Positions 57,410-64,000 of a DNA stretch of 64,000 nt are shown here, piece after piece. The notes under the pieces are model-generated. The model ran no database searches. It saw only the letters and a program-made list of their open reading frames with translations, and had not been told where the DNA came from. The position numbers were made by a program, and so were the translations under genes. This stretch comes from Hydra vulgaris (lineage: Eukaryota > Cnidaria > Hydrozoa > Anthoathecata > Hydridae): NCBI RefSeq assembly GCF_038396675.1, contig NC_088934.1, positions 3,648,501 through 3,712,500 of the forward strand, given 5' to 3'. The stretch's first letter is position 1; every line of letters starts with the position of its first letter.

Positions 57410-57850
57410 TTAAGCATCTTCGCTTCCAACAAGGCTGCAAGGAGCCACTAATTAAAGTTGGAAGTTACTGAAAGAGAGAAAATATGAAAATTGTAGAGAA
57501 AATATGAAGATTGTAGAGCAAGATAACGATTGACGGACAACTTAAAAGATTGCAAATTATATGAATCAGGAAAGCAAGATGAGGGAAGCGAATTCCAAAG
57601 AGCTGATGTTTGAGGAAAAAAACTAGACGAATAAGCATTTTTGGAGCACTTAGGAACAGTCACAGAAAAAGGATGAAACTTAATTAAATGACGAGTAACA
57701 CGAGAATGAATTTTAGTAGATGGCACAAGAGACGCTAGCTTTTTAGAGCAGTGCCCATTATAGTATTTGTAGAAAAGAGAAAGAGAAGCAACATCACGAC
57801 GATGTGATAATGGTTGGAGGTTGGCTGCAAGAGCAGGTCCAACTATGTAA
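57410..57850 (-). mobile_element. LINE family B, 3' fragment
   Basis: On the minus strand the frame 57726-57448 reads PSTKIHSRVTRHLIKFHPFSV, FPQTSALWNSLPSSCFPDSY and NLQSFKLSVNRYL, the same C-terminal region as 63359-63560 on the plus strand. Upstream (57850-57727) are diverged blocks LQPLSHRRDVASLSLFYKYY. Only about 150 codons plus a short 3' UTR are present, a typical 5'-truncated insertion. Confidence 0.8.
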
Positions 57851-58197
57851 TATAATCAAATATATATATAATCAAAAATATATATAATTAAAATGGTAAT
57901 ATAATGTATTTATAATATAATAGATAAATAATAATAATAGTAATAGTAATATAGTAAGCAATAGTAGTAGATTAAAACTTTAAGAAAAAGTATTAGTTTT
58001 AAAATATCTGGAAAAATGTTTAAAATTCAAAAGAACAAAGAGAAACATTAAAACTTTGATGTTATTCCTCAATGTTTTCCAAAATTCTTACCATGATAAA
58101 GAAATCGTAACTAATGAAGTTTTGACAAGATCTTCAAGATCTTTTTTTTTACACAACAAGTTTATATTTTTAAGTTGTTATAATACGATTAATAATT
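57851..58197. other. AT-rich microsatellite-like stretch
   Basis: Irregular ATATAATCAAA, AATAATAATAGTAATAG repeats; no gene. Confidence 0.6.
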
Positions 58198-58267
58198 GCA
58201 TTATCTAGGACTAGGACTGTTGATGGGTACCCATGTACCCATCAACAGTCCTAGTCCTAGATAATGC
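58198..58267. repeat. Perfect 70-bp palindrome, 33-bp arms
   Basis: Arm GCATTATCTAGGACTAGGAC-TGTTGATGGGTAC, spacer CCAT, then the exact reverse complement. No mismatch in 33 pairs. Confidence 0.95.
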
Positions 58268-58278
58268 TAAACATTTAT

Positions 58279-58594
58279 GAGCTGGATTTTAGCATCAAAT
58301 GTTTATACAAGGGTTGGCAACCTGCTTGCGAGCAGCAGGTTTCCGATTCTGGTATGAACATTTAAATAATATAATGTAGATTATGTACTTACTTAATTCT
58401 TTATTTGTTTTCACTAACATCTTGTTTTCAATCTTAGAATAGAATTTGTGCATGTAGCTGGAGATCTGCATTTTAACATCAAAGTTTTAACACCAAATTT
58501 GGCTTGCAAGCAGCAGATTTCCGACCCCTGGTATAAACATTTAATAAACACAATGTATCTATGTACTTACATAATTCTTTATTTGTTTTCACAG
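58279..58594. repeat. Tandem duplication around a small hAT-type MITE
   Basis: Two copies, period about 178 bp, each starting AGCTGGA. They contain GCTTGC(G/A)AGCAGCAGRTTTCCGA followed by CTTA(C/A)TTAATTCTTTATTTG-type sequence. The first has AAGGGTTGGCAACCTGCTTGCG facing AGCAGGTTTCCGATTCTGG, an inverted pair typical of hAT MITEs. Confidence 0.75.
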
Positions 58595-59211
58595 CAGACC
58601 AACAAACACAAACTTTGAAAAAATAATAGTGTCACGAATAAACAACTTGTGTGTGCTTATTTAGTTCTGTATGTATGGGGTATTTAAAAAAGTATATATG
58701 TCTCTATGTAAGTCTGTATGTATGGGTTTTTAAAAAAGTGTCATTATTTTAAAATTAGTGTCATTAAAACACTGAAGGTTGAGTGAGTGTGTAACACAAG
58801 ACTATAAACGCTGCCCTATTTTTCTTTTTTTAAGTAACTAAATTCATTGAATAAAGTAACAATGTTGGGTCCAACTCCCTCCTCTCTCTTATCAAAAATT
58901 TTTGATTTTAAAAACTGACCAGTCAATGCAATCCTCACACTCCACACCGGTACTGCTTAGTGGTAGGTCATTATTATTTAGTGATAAACGAATAAGAGCA
59001 GCTATTTTTTCAGCAACTGTTATTTGCACTTTCCAAATTTTTTCATTTAAATAACTAGCATGATCTTTCTTACTAACACGTTTTATTCTTAAAGGTGAAA
59101 TTCCAATCCCAAAAAGTATTAATAGCGTCACTTGAAAATAATATATCATCATGTCATCAATATCAATTTTATCACTTAAGTCTGTGGTTGAATAAGCTTT
59201 ATAGCAATTTG
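58595..59211. other. AT-rich stretch, nothing firmly recognised
   Basis: A 123-codon minus-strand frame (59263-58892) contains QVTVAEKIAALIRLSLNNND-like sequence of unknown origin. GTATGTATGGGxTxTTTAAAAAAGT is repeated at 58668 and 58716. No firm call. Confidence 0.4.
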
Positions 59212-59390
59212 AGCAGCTGTGGTGCAGGTGGTTGCACACTTGCCTCAGAAACAAAGGATCCATGTTTTAAACCCCACCTCTTAGGTTAGGATATAGGCGT
59301 AAACTTCCAATTAAATGCTAATCTGCAGTGCTCTGTGATAAAACCGTAAAGACTTCTTAGGGCACCTAAATAAAATTAAAAAGAAAAATT
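59212..59390 (+). mobile_element. tRNA-derived SINE, family A, copy 3
   Basis: AGCTGTGGTGCAGGTGGTTG, then ACTTGCCTCAGAAACAAAGG, a decayed box B (GTTTTAAACCCC), CACCTCTTAGG, CAATTAAATGCTAATC, CTCTGTGATAAAACC, and ends CTAAATAAAATTAAAAAG. The most diverged copy. Confidence 0.85.
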
Positions 59391-59989
59391 TAGACACATT
59401 TTTTGGACCAGACAAATTACTTAATTTGTTAACTTTGAAAGACAGTCTGCAGTTTCAAGGTCAATAGATTTCGACCCTTTAACTGAGCAGCAATTAGCCT
59501 TACCAATAGGATTTTAACAATAGCGTTGCAAATGTATATAGCAATAGCAGTGATTTGTGGTGGAAAGAAATAAAAGTAATATTTTTGATTAATTTGTAAG
59601 TTCACCTGACAATCAAACTCTGTTCCTCAATTAAACTCTGTTTCTCAATTAAAAGTTCTGAACAAAAGTCAGTAAAACCCTTTTTTTGTGATTAAGCACT
59701 TAAATGATATAAACTTATGCCAAATTTTCCAATACTACAAGTACTTTAGTTTTGTTCAACAGACATGTCAGGATGAAAATATATAGATATAAAATTTTCA
59801 ATTTTAACTTTAGCCTTCTAATAATTCTATTTGATGTTGTGATAAACTTATATAAATTAAACTTTTGAATTTAATTTAGAGAGATATGTCCGTAGAATAA
59901 AAATATACTTACTAAAATTAGCTCTACATGGCAAGTTAATTTATGGACCCTAATATCACTTTTAAAATATCAAAGACTTTATGGACCTA
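59391..59989. other. AT-rich stretch, nothing recognised
   Basis: CAATTAAACTCTGTT(C/T)CTCAATTAAA duplication near 59612-59650; no gene. Confidence 0.5.
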
Positions 59990-60651
59990 AGCTCATAAAA
60001 GCCAAATGGTTTAAGTTCAAAGGAAAAATCTCTCTAAAATGGTTTACATTGTTTCTAGAAGTGTGAAATAAGCTCTTTCCAATGATGCAATTCAATAAAC
60101 ATAATAAATTTGCCCACATTGAGTTTTAGGGGTTCAAATACATGTATTCTAGTATATTTTACTTTTGTTGCCATATTGGTTTCATAATAACTCAACATCT
60201 TTTTTATTCATATTAGGTATGAAAAGCCTTCAGAAAAAAAACAATACTGAAAACCTTTAGTTCGAGAGTAATGACCCTACAAAAAAATAATAAAAGTTTA
60301 TGGTGTTATATTTGTGATGCTATTTGTTGAACCATAGACTAAATTCTGACATGAAATGAAAGTTGTAAACAAATAGTTTGTAATCTGCACCTTCGGTTTA
60401 CTAAGAATCAATGTTTTTAATATATATTACTCTGTCATGGCAAAAATATCAGACCCCAAAAATATGATTTTTAGCTACTGACTGGTATTAATATTTGGGC
60501 AAGTCTTACAAAAACTACCACAAAATGCGAAGTAACAAACATTTTGGCTTGAAACTTTAGCAATGTTCATGAAACATGTTTAACTACATACTGACAAAAT
60601 TTTATCAAAATCTGAGATGGTTAAGTGGGGATGATTTCGGAAATTGGACAG

Positions 60652-60788
60652 TTTTTTTTTTTTTTTTTAATTATTCAACTCCCCTAGGCCAAGAAGGCCA
60701 CTACAGTCGAGGAGGCTACTTTGTGTTTACAACCTCTCTCATCTCTATAACTCCGAAACAGGAACCTCGAACCCGCTGCGCGGAGAAA
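60652..60788 (-). mobile_element. Poly-A SINE, family B, copy 2
   Basis: Reverse complement starts TTTCTCCGCGCAGCGGGTTC, carries a box B-like GGTTCGAGGTTCC, GTTTCGGAGTTATAGAGATG, CCTCCTCGACTGTAGTGGCC, and ends TTGAATAATT plus a 17-base A run. Matches copy 1 at 23737-23921. It lies in the right arm of the long inverted-repeat element; the left arm preserves the empty site. Confidence 0.8.
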
Positions 60789-60834
60789 CAAGTTTGGTGT
60801 GGAATGACCCTAGAGCCTAACTTCGGTGATATGA

Positions 60835-61560
60835 TCTTGTATCATGATTAGTAAACTGAGAATAATGAAGCTTAACATCAGACAGCACCTTTTTACATCA
60901 ATTTCTTGCAATAGTAAATTGGCATTTCTTCTCAAGAGAGTTGTTCTTTTGAAAATATGAAAAAAATGATTACAATTAGATATTTCAGCTACGCAAGAAT
61001 TTAAAAGCCATGGAGTAGAATGAGGCTTGACTTGGAACGGATGAGAAAAAATAAAAGCTTCCATTCCTACCTAAATCCAGGAGGTTTTGTAAGAGGTGCA
61101 TTTACCATTGGAGAGAGAAAAGACCAAGGATCGTCACAAAGAAAATCACAAAAAGAATCCCAGTCAGCTTTAGGGTAATAGTAAGTAGTGAAGTTTGAAA
61201 TGAAATTTATAGAGATCATTGCATGGTCGGAACCACCTAAAGGAGATAAAGGAGAAACTGAACACAAGCTAGGGTCAGAGACAAAATCCAACTCAAGGAG
61301 TGAAGGTAAGTGATCAGGGTTGTCTGGAAAATAAGTCACAAAGTTAACTATTTAGTTAAGAGATTGAGAAATGAAGAATTTATAGGCTTTATTGCCAACA
61401 GAGTCATTGGTGTTAGAGCAAATCAATTCAGTGTCATGAATAGCTTGGCTATTTATTACACTGAATAGCGTATCATTAAATCATTTAAGTCACTAATAAC
61501 AATAATATTGGCTGAAGGGTAAAGAGAAAGTTTGTTTAACACCACTTCTCTTTGTTCTAA
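60835..61560 (-). mobile_element. LINE family B, inverted endonuclease fragment
   Basis: Minus-strand frames give PSANIIVISDLND near 61530, DNPDHLPSLLELDFVSDPSLC and SPLGGSDHAMISINF (endonuclease C-terminal SDH motif) near 61320-61210, then FQVKPHSTPWLLNSCVAEISNCNHFFHIF in the linker (61045-60955). Stops and one frameshift at about 61066. It abuts a plus-strand copy of the same LINE head to head at about 61560. Confidence 0.8.
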
Positions 61561-63665
61561 ATAGCTCTACTTCATCTTAAAACTGTACTCTTTTCAATGT
61601 TATTTCTGATCAAATTAACCAGGCCCTTTTTCCTTATCATTCAGCTGATATTGTTGTTGTTGGTGACTTTAAAGCTCATCACACTGAATGGCTTGGTTCT
61701 AGTGTCAGTGATTCTATAGGAGTTTAGGCCACAACTTTTGCCTTTCTCAATCTCTAACACAAATAGTGAATTTTCCTACTGACAATCTGAATCATTTATA
61801 TTCTCTACTAGACTTGTGTCTTGTGCTCAGTTTCTCCACATTCACCCTTAGGTGCTTCTGATCACGGTTTAATCACTCTTTTTTTTTCTTCATCATCAGA
61901 ATTTCCCTATCGTTGTACCTCTTAACTACCTAAAAGCTGACTGGGGCTCTTTCTGTGATTTTTTTTTGTGATGGCTCTAAGGCAGAAATCTTTTGTCTTT
62001 CTGCTGAAAAATGTGCTTCTTACTTAACTTCTTGGATTTAGGCTAGCATGGAATCTATTATACCCTCTTGATGATTCCCAGTCAAGTCTCACTTTTCTCC
62101 ATGATTTTCATCTCATTGTGCTGCTGCAATTTCCAATAAAAACCATTACTTTCATATCTATCAGCAAAACAATTCTCCAGAAAACAAGCATCTGTTTACT
62201 ATTGCTAGAAACAAGTGCTTATCAGAGCCTTGTTTTCTAGTCTGCTGGAAAGTGGCATCTGTTATCCCTATTTTAAAAATTCTGGAGAACCATTTGACTC
62301 GCCTTACTATAATCCCATTAGTCTTCTTTCTATCATTAGCAAGGTTTTTGAGTCTTTAATTAACAAACACTCCATCTTCTATCTTGAATCTAATAACTTG
62401 CTTTTCTGATCATTAAAATGGTGCTTAATCTTCTTGTTCTACTGCTGATTTGTTAATGGTATTAACTGATAGGTTTTATTGTGCTTTAGATAGATGTGGA
62501 GACTATGGCTCTTGGCATTTCTAAAGTCTTTAATAAAGTTTGCATGCTCGTCTTCTCCATAAGCTCTCTTCTAACTGTGTATCAGGTAACATCTCAAAGA
62601 ATAATGAATCCTTCCTTACCAATTGTTGTATAAAAGTTATCCTCAGTAGATAGCACTCCTTCATTTCCTGTAACTTCAGGGGTTCCTCAAGGTTCTATCC
62701 TTGACTCTATGCTTTTTTTAAATTTACATTAACGATTTCTCAGAAATTCTCACATCTAAGGTAGCATTGTTTGCTGATGATACTACCATTTATTCTTGTC
62801 TTGATAAAAAGCCAACACTCTCTTATTGCTTGGAGGGGGCATTTGAGCTTGAAAAGGATCTCACTTCTGCTATAGCATGGAGCTCACAGCGGCTGGTGAA
62901 CTTTATCCCAGACAAAACTCAATTTTTTTTCAGCCAATTGTTATCGCAACAATCTAGATCTTTCTATATTTATGAACGGTTATGTACTTGATGAGTCATC
63001 AACCCTTTTTCTTCTAGGATTAACTTCTTTCTCACTTTGATATTTCTTGGAAACCATATATCTAATCCATTGCAAAATTAGCATCTGCTAAAGTTGCATC
63101 TTTTTATTGTGCTTGCCACTTTTCATTCTAATCTCAAATCCGTCCTTGTATAGAATACTGTTGCCATATTTGGGGCGGGTCTTCCAATGATGCCTATTCT
63201 TTTCTTGACAAGGTGCAAAAAACGCATTGTAAACATAGTTGGACCTGTTCTTACATCCAACCTTCAACCTTTGTTACATCATCGTAATGGATCTTCTCTT
63301 TCTCTTTTCAATAAATACTATAATTGGCACTTCTCTAAAGAACAAGCATCTTTTGTGCCATCTACTAAAATTCATTCTCGTGTTATTTGTTATTCAATTA
63401 AGCCTCATCCTTTTACTGTGACTGTTCCTAATTGCTCCAAAAACTCTTATTCGCTAAGTTTTTTTTCTTGAACATCAGTTCTTTTGAATTTGCTCCCTTT
63501 ATCTTGTTTCCCTGATTCATATAATTTGCAATCTTCTTAGTTATCTTGCTTTATAAACTTCATCTTTTCTCTTCCAGTAATTTCCAACTCTAATGGTGGT
63601 TTCTTGCAGCCTTTTGGAAGTGAAAATGTTTTTGAACTGTTATGATTTTCACAAACAAATTGTTG
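61561..63665 (+). mobile_element. LINE family B, endonuclease to RT C-terminus
   Basis: Plus-strand blocks: HSADIVVVGDF and HHTEWLGSSVSDS (endonuclease), SPLGASDHGLITLF near 61850, the linker near 62030, NPISLLSIISKVFESLINK near 62310 (RT fingers), GVPQGSILDS near 62680, LFADDTTIYSCLDKK at 62770 (both catalytic Asp present), and the C-terminal PSTKIHSRVICYSIKPHPFTV near 63360. Every few dozen codons there is a stop or shift. The 3' end near 63665 reads TTGCAGCCTTTTGGAAG, as in the fragment at 57410. Confidence 0.82.
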
Positions 63666-64000
63666 TTGTTAGGTTTGTTAGGTTGTCATTCAATTAAAAA
63701 AAGTTAATTTTTAATTGCTGTTATAATTTTCATGAATTACATAATATCTTATTTGTGTATATTTTATAATATCTATAATTTGTCAAGCAACAACAGAGCA
63801 TTCGTCTTTACTTAACTTTGTGTTTTTGCATATTGCTATTATAATTTGTATGAATAATGATACTATTGCTCAGAAAATTTCAGTTTTTAAATTTCACTTT
63901 ATATTTTTCCTAAACTTTTTTTTTTCGAATTTGCTTTGTTTTTTATTTTTAAACATTACTTTATTTTTCTTTAAATTTTTATGAGCTCTTGATTTAAGTT
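63666..64000. other. AT-rich end of window, nothing recognised
   Basis: No gene or repeat supported. Confidence 0.5.

Larger units (their letters stand above)
55177..60816. mobile_element. Large element with long inverted arms
   Basis: The left end CTCTAGAGAGTCATTC and right end (inverted) CTCTAGGGTCATTCC head arms that remain alignable over about 0.65 kb: 55177-55650 with 60240-60816, and 56595-56800 with 59990-60215. Shared blocks include CAGTATGTAGTT, CATGTTTCATGAACATTGC and TATGAAACCAATATGGCAAC. The left arm has an extra 0.93 kb (55660-56590); the right arm has a SINE (60652-60788) that the left lacks. The interior has no intact transposase but hosts a LINE fragment, a palindrome, a small hAT MITE and a SINE. 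Superfamily unknown. Confidence 0.7.

Noticed and set aside
58892-59263. A 123-codon minus-strand host gene
   Set aside because: It overlaps the 5' part of a SINE and has no recognisable domain; support is too weak.

Overview
This is very AT-rich eukaryotic DNA made almost entirely of nested transposable elements, with one plausible host exon. The mix of families (a Polinton/Maverick, several hATs, Transib, Tc1 and P-element relatives, non-LTR LINEs with a hairpin at the 3' end, and tRNA-type SINEs), together with long (TA)n tracts, suggests a cnidarian, most likely Hydra. That assignment is inference; no single-copy marker gene was seen.

Layout. 1-3828: (TA)n, a fold-back repeat, a CAACGT-rich tandem repeat and a P-element/THAP9-like pseudogene. 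3829-22966: a complete but decayed 19.1 kb Polinton with a 6-bp target duplication (TGTAAA), 0.2 kb terminal inverted repeats and 5'-AG/CT-3' ends. On the minus strand it carries a tail-fibre-like gene, an adenain-type protease, protein-primed DNA polymerase B, an amphipathic-repeat protein, an AT-hook protein, the major capsid protein, several small virion-type proteins and a packaging ATPase. On the plus strand it carries a zinc-ribbon/phospholipase A2 protein and a retroviral-type integrase with a chromodomain. Together these would replicate (polymerase), integrate (integrase) and package (ATPase, capsid protein, protease) the element. Most genes are broken by isolated stops or frameshifts. 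A 4.5 kb DNA transposon (5023-9531), itself hosting a MITE, splits the fibre gene.

23544-24900: a decayed Tc1-like element interrupted by a poly-A SINE. 25080-30490: a LINE with ORF1, a broken ORF2 and a terminal hairpin. 31757-36951: a minus-strand hAT pseudogene interrupted by a 3.2 kb Transib (RAG1-related) element at 32574-35783. 37371-39259: a non-autonomous hAT with a perfect 8-bp duplication and a SINE inside. 42324-45681: a 3.36 kb hAT with a perfect 8-bp duplication, inserted into ORF2 of a second LINE that ends near 47830. 49240-50205: another LINE remnant.

51120-51860 looks like a host first exon: an ATG, a proline-rich open frame and a splice donor. The rest (52-64 kb), possibly its intron, holds MITEs, a 1.08 kb non-autonomous hAT, a large element with long inverted arms (55177-60816), a perfect 70-bp palindrome and head-to-head fragments of another LINE family.

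The strongest leads are: one A/T motif directly in front of nearly every Polinton start codon; tandem ESCRT late-domain-like motifs in a Polinton membrane protein; a 3' hairpin architecture shared by two LINEs; and insertions whose removal restores the reading frame of the element they hit.
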